NCBI GenBank assembly: GCA_016714985.1
Contig: JADKBS010000010.1
Span: forward strand, 62,001-126,000
Reading direction: 5' to 3'
Length of the DNA stretch: 64,000 nt
From: Saprospiraceae bacterium
Lineage (GTDB): Bacteria; Bacteroidota; Bacteroidia; Chitinophagales; Saprospiraceae
The position numbers and the translations under genes are program-made. A model generated the notes under the pieces. The model saw only the letters and a list, made by a program, of their open reading frames with translations, made no database searches and had not been told where the DNA came from. Of the stretch, positions 44,487-54,430 are shown one piece after another. The number at the start of each line of letters is the position of its first letter. The stretch's first letter is position 1.

Positions 44487-47400
44487 ATGAAAAACCGCTT
44501 TACCCTTTTGTTTACGGCAATGGCCGCGCTATTCTCCAGTTATGATGTTGCTGCGCAATGCTTCAACACACCTTGTCCTAACGGCACACCATTACCAGCT
44601 TACGATGCAGTTGAAGCCTGTATTCTCCCCAGTGAACAGAGCCTAAATTGTTATTTTGGGGAAACTATTGGCTCAACCCCAGTGAGCCTTCCACCCGTCT
44701 GGTGTACGACCATTGAGAACAATCTATGGTTTGCCTTCATGGCAAGTGGCCCAAACCTGAGCTTCGATTTATCTGTGAGCAACTGCATTGAGGGGGGAGC
44801 TTTGCAAGCCGCACTGTTTCAAACGTTTGATTGCGTCAATTTCGACTTTGTTTCGGATTGTTTTGGCAATATAGTGGATGGTACTACGCAAACAATTAGC
44901 AACATCGTGCCGCTCACACCTGGCGAGGTTTACTATTTAATGATTGACGGCTCCGCTGGTGCCAAATGTCAGTTCAGCATTAATTCCATTGGTTCCATAT
45001 CAGGCCCGGACCTGCATTGCATTCCTTCCCCACCAAGCACTTATTTCACCAATTCGGATGCATTTTGGACCATTTCGCCACCAAGTGCTGGCACAATTCT
45101 GACAACCATGCCAGCATCTTCCATAATGGTTCAATGGCTTCAACCAGGCACTGCCAGCATCTGTTCGAGTTCTACTGGTTGCGCCAATATGCCATCCTGT
45201 AAGCAGGTTTTTGTGGGGGAGTCGTTTACGGACACCATCACTTCCTACCTCTGCCCCGGCGAAGAAGTTGTATGCTCAGGCCAAGTTTACACGAATCCTG
45301 GCTCGTATATTAATTATGCGCCAAGCCCCAATGGTTGCGATAGCATTATCTATTGCGAAGTGATAGCCTTGCCACCAACCCATACACAGCTTGGTCAGGT
45401 AATCATGCCATGCGATGGCGATTTCAGCTCCTGCGGCGAGACTTTTACCGAGCTAGGTTTCTATGAAACTACCTGCCAAAGCTGGCTGGGCTGCGACAGC
45501 ACGGTTTCCTTTCTCTTGTTGCAAGGCGATGTACTGGCCAATGCTGGGCAAGATATAACACTGCCTTGTCAAGGCGGGCAAGTAATATTGAACGGTTCCG
45601 CCTCCTCGCAAGGCGGCAATTTTGCTTACCAATGGGCAACTGCCGATGGCAATATTGCTAGCGGTGAAACAACAGTTTCTCCCGCCATTGACGCAGTGGG
45701 CACCTATTGCCTCACCGTGACTAACCTCAACACGGGTTGTGTGATGACAGACTGCGTTCGGGTCGCTAATCGCGTCAACCTTAGCCTCACCGGCCCCGAC
45801 CTTTTTTGTGAAAACAGTAGCGGAAACCTTGGCTATCAAGTTCAAGTAAATTCAAGCACGAATGCCACACTCTATTACCAAATAGGGAACGCCGCCCCAC
45901 AGACAATCCAACTTTCCGCTGGCAGTACGAACACCAATTTATATGCGAACCTGGACTCCACCACGCTCATCAGCGTTTGGGCGGTGGATGCTACCAATTG
46001 CGCAAGCGATACCCTCAGCATATTGGTGGAGGAAAACATGGCAGTTATTGAATTTGATTTGTTGCAAAACGTTTGCAATATCGGGGAACTAACGGCCATT
46101 CTGGTGGGCAACCATCAAAACACGCCCGTTAGTTTTTTATGGAACAACGGTGAAACGCAGCCAACCATCACTGTCAACCAAGACGGGTATCGAAGCGTGA
46201 CCATCACGGACAATTTTGGCTGCTCTTGGTCGGAGCTTTACTTTGTCACCCTTGATTTTACAGGGCTTTGCGCCTATATTGAAGGTTCGGTGCGCAGGGA
46301 CCTCGCCGGCAACTGTGTGCTCAGTGGCGATGACACCCACCTGAACGGTCGAATCGTGCGGGCCTCCGCAACGGATGGCACTAATTATTATGGCCTTACC
46401 GATGTGAATGGGTACTATTTTATGGCCGTGCCGCCGGGAGCTTATACATTGCGGGCTTTGGTGCCCATCGGTAATGGCTTTGTTGCCTGTGGCAACGATT
46501 TCACAGTGAACTTAAGCGGGGTTGGAGCCACCTTCACACAGGATTTTCTGCTTTACCAAACACCCGACTGCCCATACATGACGGTGGACGTTGCCAATAG
46601 CCTGCTCCGCCGCTGTTCCAATAATTCTTACAGCGTCAACTATTGCAATCACGGTTCGACCATCGCAGAAGATGCCCAAGTGGTGCTGACCCTCGACCCA
46701 GCATTGACTTTTCTGACCGCTACCGTCCCGTACATCAGCCTTGGCAGCAATATGTTCCAATTCGAGTTGGGCGACTTGGCGCAGGGGCAATGCGGCTCTT
46801 TTCTCATCAACACTTTTCTGGATTGCAATGTGCCAATTGGGCAAGTACATTGTGTCGTGGCCGATGTTTTCCCAAATCTACTTTGTGCTGGCTACGGCCC
46901 GAACGATTTCACCGATACGGACTGCCGACCCAATATCGGCAGTTACGACCCCAACGTAAAAACGGCTGACCCGCCTGGCGCTGGCAACGAACATTTTATT
47001 GCTGCTGGCACGGAACTCACTTACCAAATCCGCTTCCAGAACACTGGCACCGACACAGCTTTCAATGTCCTCGTTCGGGATACGTTGATGGATAAATTCG
47101 ACTTCTCAACCTTGAGGCCGGGAGCTAGTAGCCACCCATTCACGATGGATTTTTATGGGCAACGGGTGCTAAAATTTAAGTTTGACGACATCAAATTGCC
47201 CCCCATTGGCACCAATGAAATGGCGTCCATCGGATTTTTGGAGTTTAGCATACGTTTGAAAGATGACTTGCCACAATTGGATGTTATCGAAAACCAAGCA
47301 TCTGTTTATTTTGACAACAATGCTCCAGTAGCGACGAACACCTATTTCCATACTATCCCACCAAACGTGGTGGTCACCAATCTCAATGGATCATTCTGCG

Positions 47401-48719
47401 AAGGCCTTAGCTACAATTACAACGGAATATCATTTAACCAAGCTGGCGAGTACACGTTCACATTGACTTCAATAACTGGTGCCGATAGCATCGTAAACTT
47501 GATTTTGACGGAACACCCAATTGAGGAAACCCTTATAAATGAGGAGATTTGCCAAGGGGAGTCCGTTGTTTTCAACGGCGACACATTGACCGAATCAGGT
47601 GATTTAAAGCTCGTGTTCCAAACCATTCATGGCTGCGATAGCATAGTTAACTTCTCGCTCGACGTTTGGCCCGTTTACGACTTACAACCAAACGTGCAGG
47701 TTTGCATTGGAACCAGCTACGAACTGAATGGGCAAATCCTTACGCAGAGCGGCACCTACCTGGCGCAGATGCTTTCCACCCATGGTTGCGACAGCACCGT
47801 CACCTTGCACTTGGAAGTGGTGGACAGTTTCGATATCCAACTGAACGAATCCATTTGCGAGGGAGAATCCTATCTATTTGATGGTCAGGCGCTTACGCAG
47901 CCAGGCGCTTATTTTGCGGAATACGAAACCGCAGCGGGTTGCGACAGCACAGTGGCACTAAACTTAGCTGTTTGGCCGAATTTCTTGCACACGGTAAACA
48001 TCTCAATCTGCGAAGGCAATGCTTTCGATTGGGAAGGCCAGGCTATCACCGATGCTGGCATTTACGCCGATACCTTGCTAACGGTACATGGTTGTGATAG
48101 CATCATCATCCTCATTGTTGAAGTGCTGCCGAATTCCGAAACAACCATCAATGCGACCATTTGCCAAGGCGACACCTACCTGCTGGAGGGGCAGCCCTAT
48201 GATATTACTGGCACTTATACTGCCTTGCTGATCAACAGCTATGGCTGCGATAGCCTCCTAACGCTCAACCTTTCGGTTAACCCTGCCCCAGTGGTTTATG
48301 ATACTTTGTCGGTGGTGCAAGGCACGATTCACAACGGCATAACCCTGCTTTCCGATACGACCGTTACCGAGGTACAAATGGATGATTTTGGGTGCGAGAC
48401 CATCATTTCAACCCATCTCATCGTGCTGCCCAATGCCACGCAAGATGTACTGGAGGGGAGCAGTTTCGAGGTATTCCCGAACCCGGCGAGCGGGCAGTTC
48501 TTTGTCAGGTTCGATTTGATGCGGCAAAGGAATGTCAGGTTGGAAGTGCTGGATGTACTGGGAAGGGTCTTGTACGCCAATTCAGCCGCCAAGGAATTTG
48601 CCACAGGCAAACACCAATTGGCCATCCAAGCAAAAGACTGGCCGAGCGGGGTTTATTTTGTTCGGCTGGGCGTTGGCGAAGCGGGATTTGCGAAGAAAAT
48701 AGTGGTTGAAAGCCTATGA
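44487..48719 (+). CDS. Giant secreted repeat protein with type IX sorting domain
   Basis: 1410 residues. A signal peptide (MKNRFTLLFTAMAALFSSYD) is followed by Cys-rich modules and a PKD/Ig-like part (DITLPCQGGQVILNGSASSQ). Then come a carboxypeptidase-regulatory-like fold (GYYFMAVPPGAYTLRALVPI) and a conserved-repeat domain (YDPNVKTADPPGAGNEHFIA, LTYQIRFQNTGTDTAFNVLV). Next are six or seven repeats of about 75 residues (ICEGESYLFDGQALTQPGAY ... GCDSTV). The C-terminus (FEVFPNPASGQFFVRF ... GFAKKIVV) is a type IX sorting domain. Probably a surface adhesin or matrix protein. It converges with the next gene, stops overlapping. Confidence 0.92.
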   Translation: MKNRFTLLFTAMAALFSSYDVAAQCFNTPCPNGTPLPAYDAVEACILPSEQSLNCYFGETIGSTPVSLPPVWCTTIENNLWFAFMASGPNLSFDLSVSNCIEGGALQAALFQTFDCVNFDFVSDCFGNIVDGTTQTISNIVPLTPGEVYYLMIDGSAGAKCQFSINSIGSISGPDLHCIPSPPSTYFTNSDAFWTISPPSAGTILTTMPASSIMVQWLQPGTASICSSSTGCANMPSCKQVFVGESFTDTITSYLCPGEEVVCSGQVYTNPGSYINYAPSPNGCDSIIYCEVIALPPTHTQLGQVIMPCDGDFSSCGETFTELGFYETTCQSWLGCDSTVSFLLLQGDVLANAGQDITLPCQGGQVILNGSASSQGGNFAYQWATADGNIASGETTVSPAIDAVGTYCLTVTNLNTGCVMTDCVRVANRVNLSLTGPDLFCENSSGNLGYQVQVNSSTNATLYYQIGNAAPQTIQLSAGSTNTNLYANLDSTTLISVWAVDATNCASDTLSILVEENMAVIEFDLLQNVCNIGELTAILVGNHQNTPVSFLWNNGETQPTITVNQDGYRSVTITDNFGCSWSELYFVTLDFTGLCAYIEGSVRRDLAGNCVLSGDDTHLNGRIVRASATDGTNYYGLTDVNGYYFMAVPPGAYTLRALVPIGNGFVACGNDFTVNLSGVGATFTQDFLLYQTPDCPYMTVDVANSLLRRCSNNSYSVNYCNHGSTIAEDAQVVLTLDPALTFLTATVPYISLGSNMFQFELGDLAQGQCGSFLINTFLDCNVPIGQVHCVVADVFPNLLCAGYGPNDFTDTDCRPNIGSYDPNVKTADPPGAGNEHFIAAGTELTYQIRFQNTGTDTAFNVLVRDTLMDKFDFSTLRPGASSHPFTMDFYGQRVLKFKFDDIKLPPIGTNEMASIGFLEFSIRLKDDLPQLDVIENQASVYFDNNAPVATNTYFHTIPPNVVVTNLNGSFCEGLSYNYNGISFNQAGEYTFTLTSITGADSIVNLILTEHPIEETLINEEICQGESVVFNGDTLTESGDLKLVFQTIHGCDSIVNFSLDVWPVYDLQPNVQVCIGTSYELNGQILTQSGTYLAQMLSTHGCDSTVTLHLEVVDSFDIQLNESICEGESYLFDGQALTQPGAYFAEYETAAGCDSTVALNLAVWPNFLHTVNISICEGNAFDWEGQAITDAGIYADTLLTVHGCDSIIILIVEVLPNSETTINATICQGDTYLLEGQPYDITGTYTALLINSYGCDSLLTLNLSVNPAPVVYDTLSVVQGTIHNGITLLSDTTVTEVQMDDFGCETIISTHLIVLPNATQDVLEGSSFEVFPNPASGQFFVRFDLMRQRNVRLEVLDVLGRVLYANSAAKEFATGKHQLAIQAKDWPSGVYFVRLGVGEAGFAKKIVVESL

Positions 48720-49931
48720 TAGTGGAGGTTTTTTCATCAACTCCCGCACCGTCCGCCATCGCCTGAAAAACGTGGAAATGGCCTGCCCACCCAATTGAGA
48801 TGGGCAATTGAAAAGCACGCAGATGCCGATGTCGTCGCTGGGCAAGAAAGCGATTTCACTGAGGTAATTGTTCACGAAACCAGCGTGATAGACCAGTGTG
48901 TCGCCCCAATGGTGGAGAATGCGCCAGCCTTTGCCATAATAAGCAGAGTCACGGTCAATGAACCCACGAAGCACGGGCCGTTCCCTCCCCGAAGTGATAT
49001 GTGGGGTGAAAACGTCCCGAAGCACGCTTTGCGGCACGACCTCCGGCTTGTGGCCGAGCAACGCCTTCAGCCATTCCGCCATGTCGCTGATACTGGCATT
49101 CACACCACCGGCCGCTGTGTAATTGTAGTAGCGGTGCGTAATGGAATCTGGCTCCCATCCCACGCCCCTGAACCGATGGGGCAAGGCGTGATTCTGGCTG
49201 TTCACAATGGCATCGTAGGTAGAAGAAGCGCTGTGCATCTGCAATGGTTCGAAAAGTTCCGAGGCAAGCAATTCGCCAAAGGGTTTCCCCCCTGATGCCT
49301 GTTCGATGACCGGTTCGATGAGGCTATATGCTGCGTTTTGATAGCTGAAGTATTCTCCTTCCTTTCCCGCCAACCTCGCCAAGGGGAATTGTGAAAGGAT
49401 GTACGCTTTGCTGAAGCCCTGTTCTATGAGGTTTGAAAAAGAATGATAGGGCAGCCCAATGGTCTGTGTCACGATGTTCTTGACCTCCACTCGTTGGGCT
49501 TGGGCGGGGTCGCTCAGGTTGAATTCGGGGACATAATGCTGCACCTTGTCGTACCATCGCAGCTTGTTCTCATCCTCCAATTTGCCAGCCAAAATGCTTG
49601 CGAACCCCTTGGACAACGAGCCAATCCTGAACACCGTGTTCTCGTCAATGGCCAACTGGCTGCCTTCCTGTCTTACGCCATAACCTTTGATGAACACCAC
49701 TTCGCCATCCTTCACGACCACCACGGCAGCGCCGGGCGTCATGGTCAGAATCATGGAATCCTCGAAAAAGCGGTTGTAATCATGCAGCATGGCCTCGAAG
49801 GCTGGGTCGAGCAGTGGCGGTGTGGGGCGCATGGTCGCCCCCATTTTTATGGGCTTGTCGCCTCCATTGGAGCAGGCCAAGGCAAGCCAAATCACCAGCA
49901 AAGGCAGTACGATTCGTCGGATGTCTAACAT
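48714..49931 (-). CDS. Beta-lactamase-fold serine hydrolase, lipoprotein
   Basis: 405 residues from the ATG at 49931 (MLDIRRIVLPLLVIWLALAC), a lipobox start. A longer frame to 50093 is only translated repeat. Class C beta-lactamase family: FRIGSLSKGFASILAGKL contains the SxxK serine and lysine, YQNAAYSLIEPVIEQASG holds the tyrosine of the YxN motif, and YHAGFVNNYLSE occupies the usual KTG region with HAG. Likely a peptidase or esterase acting on cell-wall or D-amino-acid substrates rather than a resistance enzyme. Confidence 0.9.
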   Translation of the reverse strand: MLDIRRIVLPLLVIWLALACSNGGDKPIKMGATMRPTPPLLDPAFEAMLHDYNRFFEDSMILTMTPGAAVVVVKDGEVVFIKGYGVRQEGSQLAIDENTVFRIGSLSKGFASILAGKLEDENKLRWYDKVQHYVPEFNLSDPAQAQRVEVKNIVTQTIGLPYHSFSNLIEQGFSKAYILSQFPLARLAGKEGEYFSYQNAAYSLIEPVIEQASGGKPFGELLASELFEPLQMHSASSTYDAIVNSQNHALPHRFRGVGWEPDSITHRYYNYTAAGGVNASISDMAEWLKALLGHKPEVVPQSVLRDVFTPHITSGRERPVLRGFIDRDSAYYGKGWRILHHWGDTLVYHAGFVNNYLSEIAFLPSDDIGICVLFNCPSQLGGQAISTFFRRWRTVRELMKKPPLS

Positions 49932-49950
49932 GCGGACAAAGGTAATAAAA

Positions 49951-50204
49951 CCGTGGACGATAGACGATAGACGGTGGACGGTGGACGAAGGACGGTGGAC
50001 GACGATAGACGATAGACGGTGGACGGTGGACGAAGGACGGTGGACGGTAGTCCATGCCCCTTTTGTCATCCACTCAGGGAACTGCCACATCACGAGGGTA
50101 AATGGGGAGCAAGCTGCACCTAAGAATTAGCGATGGAAAATGAGCTTCCATCGTCCATCGTCCATCGTCAGTCGTCCACCGTCAGTCGTCCACCGTCCAT
50201 CGTT
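49951..50204. repeat. GGTGGAC / GATAGAC heptamer arrays with complementary arm
   Basis: 49951-50053 is built from GGTGGAC, GATAGAC and GAAGGAC heptamers, including a longer unit repeated twice. 50147-50204 is built from the complements (CATCGTC, CACCGTC, AGTCGTC). The two halves can pair over a long distance. The right half encodes the last residues (RWTVDD) of the glycosyltransferase. Confidence 0.8.
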
Positions 50205-51795
50205 TTAAAACGAAAACACTATCAACGCCGGGAGGGAGCCAACGAGTGTACGGGAAACCTGTCATTTTTTTGTAACCATCCATATTGCCGAAGGCAACCA
50301 CATACTCATCATCCACGACCCACCAATCACTTTTGGGGCCGTTCTGGTCTTTTATAGGGGTTGGGCGGTGCCAGCCGTTGAACTCGAAGCCGCCGTCAAT
50401 ACGGTCGGGGTTGATGCTTTTTTCCTCCGTCAAAAAGTCGAGGGCCTGCCAGCGGGCACGGTTCCAGGCGAGGTAGTCATGGGTCGCAGCGATGGAAAAT
50501 GCGGCTACCAACAGCAGCATTGCGCCAGCGAGCCAAAACCTTTTTGGGGATATTGCTTGTTGCCCTGCCGGCAAAATGAGTACTAGTAAAAACGGCAGCA
50601 TTTGTATGAAATAGCGGTCGAAGCAGTGAACGTCGAGCATCAAAAAGCCACCGTAGAGCAAAATGCAGGTAAGGCCGAAGGTTGCCACCGCATGCTGCGG
50701 ATTTGATGCAGAAAATCGTTCCCTACCGTTCTTTACCAATAAATAAATGGCTGCCATTGCGCCGCAAAACCCGCTGAAAATCAACAAATTGACCACCCAT
50801 GCTGGCGCAATGGGCTGCACGTTGATGAAGTAGTAGCCGTCCTTGAGGAGTTTAGGGCCAAGGCCGAGGTTGTAGAGCACATTGGCCCACGGGAGGCGGG
50901 GCCATGCAAAGATGATGGCGACGCCCACTATCAGGCTCGGCAGCCAGGCAGTTCCGTTATTTTTGGCGAAAAGCCCATTGCGCAGTGATGGAAAAACCAA
51001 CGCCACCAATGGTAGCAAAAAGCTGCCCAGATAGACGGAAAGGACGCCAATGCGCAATGGAATATCGTTGAACGTGTCCCAACCGATTACGCCTTTCAAT
51101 CGTTTGAAATTTCCGTAGCCTTCCGGTAGCCCCTGGGCGTGGGCAAGCCAGTCGGAGTACCAAAAGAACAGCCCCAACATGATCGCCAGCGGTACAAAAG
51201 CGGTCAATAAAGCCTTTGGCCGCAGGCCGCCCCGCACCAAAATTGTCACCGTAAATGCCAGCGGCAGCAGCAGCCCCAACTGCCGCACGAAGACCGCCGC
51301 CATTGCGAAGCAACTGCCCAATAGCATCCATCTCAGTTGATTTTCCTTGAAAAAACGGACGTAAAACAGCACCGAAAGCATTGTGAAGGCAAAGAACGGA
51401 ACATCGGTCATGTAGGTGAACGAGAGCGAGAAGAACAAGGGATTGAAGGCGAGCATGGCAGCCAAAAGGAAAGCCACTTGGCGACCCTGCCCCAACTCCC
51501 TGACCAGCCGATAACCAGCCAAAATGCCCAACCAACCAAGTACGAGCGTTGAGCAGCGCAGCACCGTGAAAGAAAATCCGAACAGTTTGCAAAAAGCCGT
51601 GCCCCAAAGCACTTGCGCCAGCAGCGTCATGGAAAGCCAAGGGTCGAAGCGCAAGCTGCCCCCCTCGCTGAAGTTCATGGTGGAACGGGCATAGGAGAAA
51701 TCGTCGTTGAGGGGGAAGTCGCCAATGGGATTGACGAGAAGGATGGCGAGCAGCCAAATAGCAGTCAGCAGTCCGATTTTTAACCAATCTTTCAT
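50182..51795 (-). CDS. Membrane glycosyltransferase (GT39/PMT-like, ArnT-like)
   Basis: 537 residues from the ATG at 51795 (MKDWLKIGLLTAIWLLAILL). Twelve or so hydrophobic helices. The first periplasmic loop has PLNDDFSYARSTMNF, the acidic Asp-Asp expected at the active site of GT-C enzymes that use lipid-linked sugars. FTYMTDVPFFAF follows in the second loop region. The C-terminal soluble part has WWVVDDEYVVAFGNMDGY. It probably moves a sugar from undecaprenyl phosphate to lipid A, glycan or protein; the acceptor is unknown. Confidence 0.85.
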   Translation of the reverse strand: MKDWLKIGLLTAIWLLAILLVNPIGDFPLNDDFSYARSTMNFSEGGSLRFDPWLSMTLLAQVLWGTAFCKLFGFSFTVLRCSTLVLGWLGILAGYRLVRELGQGRQVAFLLAAMLAFNPLFFSLSFTYMTDVPFFAFTMLSVLFYVRFFKENQLRWMLLGSCFAMAAVFVRQLGLLLPLAFTVTILVRGGLRPKALLTAFVPLAIMLGLFFWYSDWLAHAQGLPEGYGNFKRLKGVIGWDTFNDIPLRIGVLSVYLGSFLLPLVALVFPSLRNGLFAKNNGTAWLPSLIVGVAIIFAWPRLPWANVLYNLGLGPKLLKDGYYFINVQPIAPAWVVNLLIFSGFCGAMAAIYLLVKNGRERFSASNPQHAVATFGLTCILLYGGFLMLDVHCFDRYFIQMLPFLLVLILPAGQQAISPKRFWLAGAMLLLVAAFSIAATHDYLAWNRARWQALDFLTEEKSINPDRIDGGFEFNGWHRPTPIKDQNGPKSDWWVVDDEYVVAFGNMDGYKKMTGFPYTRWLPPGVDSVFVLKRWTVDD

Positions 51796-51825
51796 CCTAA
51801 TTTCCTCAATTTCCCAATTTCCCAC

Positions 51826-53166
51826 CTAATGCCCCCCTCCTTGCATAACCACCTCCCCGCCCAGGTTCCGTTTTTCCTGAATCCGCAGGGTCAACACAGC
51901 GGCAATGAGCAGCAGCACTCCTGCAAAACTGACCGCCTTTCGGGGGTCATTGCCAAGGAAATGCTCCAAGATGTACCCAAAGGTCAGGGTCTGAATCAGC
52001 ATGGGCACCACAATCATCATGTTGATGATGCCCATGTAAACGCCGTAGCGCTCCTTGGGTAAGCCACCCACGACCATCAGGTAAGGGATGCCCATCATGC
52101 TGGCCCAGCCAATACCGAAGCCTGAAATCGCCACGAAAAGCAAGTATTTGTTGCCAATATGAGGGAAAGCAAGGAACCCAATACCCGCCAGTACGAGGCA
52201 GAAGAAATGGACGTGCTTTGCAAAATATTTTTTGGCCATCCAAGCAAGTAAGAACGCCGTCAGAAAGGTGACGATATTGTACCAGCCGTTCACGAGGCCC
52301 GTCCAACTGACGGCTTCTTCGTATAGCTTTGGGTCGCTTTGCGGGGTGGCGTTCCAGACCGACAAGGCCACGCTTTTCGAAGAATTCTGCCAGTAGCAAA
52401 ACAGCGCATACCATTGAAACAGATAGACCAAAGCCAATTGCCACATCACCTTCGGCATGGCACGGATAGCGGCGGGCACTTCCTTGAAAGGAAGCAAAAG
52501 GCTAAACGGCTCCTTGCGCAATTCCTTTAGCTCTTCCTCAGTTGGCGGTATTTCAGGGGTTGTCCTCATGCTCCACCAAACCGTTGCGATGGAACAAACT
52601 GCACCGAGGAAAAACGAACCATAGACCCAAGTTGGCAGTGAGCCGGTCTTGCCTACCAACAACATTGGAAAGATGAAAAGAGAGACATTGGCGAGGGTCT
52701 GGCCCAAGCCCGTGAAGAAACTTTGAGCTTGAAAACCCAACCCTTTTTGCTCGTCCACCAGCTTGTCGGCGATAAAGGCACGGTAAGGTTCCATGGCCGT
52801 GTTGTTGCCTGCATCCAAAATCCAGAGCAAGCCGGCGGCCATCCAGAGGGCACTGCTGAACGGGAAAAGGAAAAGGCATACACTGCATAAGATGGCACCG
52901 ACCAGGAAGTAAGGCTTGCGCCGTCCCCATTTCGGGCTCCAGGTCTTGTCGCTCAGTGCTCCTATGATGGGCTGCACCAATAGGCCAGTCATCGGGCCAG
53001 CGAGGTTGAGGATGGGGATTTCATCGGGTGAGGCGCCGAGCATGTCGTAAATGGGCGTCACGGCACTTTGTTGGAGTCCGAAACTGTACTGGATTCCGAA
53101 GAACCCAACGTTCATATTGATGATTTGCGAAAAGCTGAGTGGTATTTTTTTGATTTGGTCAAGCAT
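51826..53166 (-). CDS. MFS sugar transporter (SLC45/sucrose-type)
   Basis: 446 residues from the ATG at 53166 (MLDQIKKIPLSFSQIINMNV); the upstream start at 53193 adds nine polar residues. Twelve membrane segments. GFFGIQYSFGLQQSAVTPIY in the first helix, QPIIGALSDKTWSPKWGRRK between helices 2 and 3, and WILDAGNNTAMEPYRAFIAD are typical of the SLC45/GPH-like disaccharide-proton symporters. With the GH32 cluster 3-6 kb away, import of sucrose-like sugars is plausible. It ends 31 bases before the glycosyltransferase start on the same strand. Confidence 0.88.
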   Translation of the reverse strand: MLDQIKKIPLSFSQIINMNVGFFGIQYSFGLQQSAVTPIYDMLGASPDEIPILNLAGPMTGLLVQPIIGALSDKTWSPKWGRRKPYFLVGAILCSVCLFLFPFSSALWMAAGLLWILDAGNNTAMEPYRAFIADKLVDEQKGLGFQAQSFFTGLGQTLANVSLFIFPMLLVGKTGSLPTWVYGSFFLGAVCSIATVWWSMRTTPEIPPTEEELKELRKEPFSLLLPFKEVPAAIRAMPKVMWQLALVYLFQWYALFCYWQNSSKSVALSVWNATPQSDPKLYEEAVSWTGLVNGWYNIVTFLTAFLLAWMAKKYFAKHVHFFCLVLAGIGFLAFPHIGNKYLLFVAISGFGIGWASMMGIPYLMVVGGLPKERYGVYMGIINMMIVVPMLIQTLTFGYILEHFLGNDPRKAVSFAGVLLLIAAVLTLRIQEKRNLGGEVVMQGGGH

Positions 53167-53317
53167 AGGTGGTCGTTTTGTATTGGCCGCCAAAATAGTC
53201 TAAAAATTGAAGTATCCGACTGTTTCCGAATTTCTGCCCAATGCATAGGTGTATCGCCCTTAAACCCGGGTGTTTCAAGGTTAGTCTTAAAATTTTCTTA
53301 AAAAAATTAGGAAGTTA

Positions 53318-53536
53318 TTGTCAAAAGAACGTTTATTTGCTCCACAGAATAAAGAAGCTGAAAAGAAGGCTTTGAAGCAGAATTTTTCTTCAAAGTTTGA
53401 TAAGATACTTTGTTTTTATTTCGGAATTAACCTGGCATGTTTTGTAGTCTCTGGGTTAAATGGTTTAAGAATAAATGGTAGTACAATCTTTTTTACTGTG
53501 GGGGCCACACTGGCCTTCATAATAACAGTCGGGTGA
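53318..53536 (+). CDS. Possible small two-helix membrane protein
   Basis: 72 residues from a TTG at 53318: a basic N-terminus and two hydrophobic segments (ILCFYFGINLACFVVSGLNG and IFFTVGATLAFIITVG). No ATG is available. A good terminator right after the stop suggests the region is transcribed. No family recognised, so this call is tentative. Confidence 0.4.
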   Translation: MSKERLFAPQNKEAEKKALKQNFSSKFDKILCFYFGINLACFVVSGLNGLRINGSTIFFTVGATLAFIITVG

Positions 53537-53544
53537 TTTCTTAC

Positions 53545-53579
53545 AAGAGCGAGGCACGTTGTGTCGTCGCTCTTTTTCG
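53545..53579 (+). terminator. Rho-independent terminator
   Basis: Perfect 8-bp outer stem AAGAGCGA (53545-53552) / TCGCTCTT (53567-53574) followed by TTTCG, nine bases after the small membrane protein stop. Confidence 0.7.
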
Positions 53580-53585
53580 TTTAAC

Positions 53586-53696
53586 TGGGGAAATTGGTTG
53601 AATTGGTTAAATTAGTTGAATTAGTTCGGACCGGAAATTGGAACTTTGCCCCACCCAATTCCCCAATTCAACCAATTTCACCAATTTCCCAATTGC
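53586..53696. repeat. AATTGGTT heptamer/octamer array, self-complementary
   Basis: The left arm has GAAATTGGTTGAATTGG-type units; the right arm, from 53651, has CCCAATTCCCCAATTCAACC-type units, nearly the complement. It ends right at the lolD start codon. Confidence 0.7.
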
Positions 53697-54350
53697 ATGA
53701 TTCAAGCCACCAATATCCATAAATCCTACGGCGACCTTCGGGTGCTAAAAGGTGTTGACATCCAGATACAGACTGGCGAAATCGTCAGCATCGTTGGCAA
53801 GTCGGGCGCTGGAAAGAGCACACTGCTGCACATCCTCGGCACACTCGATTTGGCCGACAAGGGAGAGGTTGTTTTCGATGGCGTCAATATCAACAGCTTG
53901 AACGTCAACGAGTTGGCCAAGTTCCGCAACACGCACATCGGCTTCGTGTTCCAGTTCCACCATCTGTTGCCCGAGTTCACGGCGGTGGAGAACGTCTGCA
54001 TTCCCGCCTTCATCAAAGGCACACCCGAAGCCGAGGCGCAGGCCCGTGCCAAAGAGTTGCTCGACTACCTTGGCCTCTCTGCCCGCCTCACCCACAAGCC
54101 CACGCAACTCTCTGGTGGCGAACAGCAGCGGGTGGCCGTCGCCCGTGCCCTCATGAACCAGCCCGCCGTCATCTTCGCCGACGAACCGACCGGCAACCTC
54201 GACACGGCCTCTTCGCAAGAGCTTCACCAACTTATTTTCCAGCTAAGAAAAGACTTCAACCAGACCTTCCTCATTGTCACCCACAACATGGAACTGGCCG
54301 CCATGAGCGATAGGACTGTGGAAATGCAGGACGGTTTGTTGAAGGTATGA
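53697..54350 (+). CDS. lolD: ABC transporter ATPase, LolD type
   Basis: 217 residues from the ATG at 53697 (MIQATNIHKSYGDLRVLKGV); upstream codons are repeat sequence. Walker A GKSGAGKST (near 37), Q-loop FQFHHLLPEFTAVENV, signature LSGGEQQRVAVARAL, Walker B AVIFADEPTGNLD and the switch His (VTHNME). The MacB/LolD subfamily is recognised by GTLDLADKGEV and NTHIGFVFQ. LolD powers release of outer-membrane lipoproteins from the inner membrane; the permease partner is not in this window. Confidence 0.88.
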   Translation: MIQATNIHKSYGDLRVLKGVDIQIQTGEIVSIVGKSGAGKSTLLHILGTLDLADKGEVVFDGVNINSLNVNELAKFRNTHIGFVFQFHHLLPEFTAVENVCIPAFIKGTPEAEAQARAKELLDYLGLSARLTHKPTQLSGGEQQRVAVARALMNQPAVIFADEPTGNLDTASSQELHQLIFQLRKDFNQTFLIVTHNMELAAMSDRTVEMQDGLLKV

Positions 54351-54430
54351 AGGTATGAGGTAAGGAGATATGTTGGGCGATGACATACCTCCATACCTCA
54401 TACCTTCATACCTAACACCTTCATACCTCT
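54340..54430. repeat. GGTATGAA octamer array, self-complementary
   Basis: GAAGGTATGAAGGTATGAGG at the lolD 3' end is answered by CATACCTCCATACCTC and CATACCTTCATACC units after a 25-base spacer. It sits between the convergent lolD and ung genes. Confidence 0.75.

Noticed and set aside
49932..50093. N-terminal extension of the serine hydrolase (repeated TVHRPSS/VHRLSSI)
   Set aside because: It is translated heptamer repeat lying before a proper lipoprotein signal peptide at 49931.
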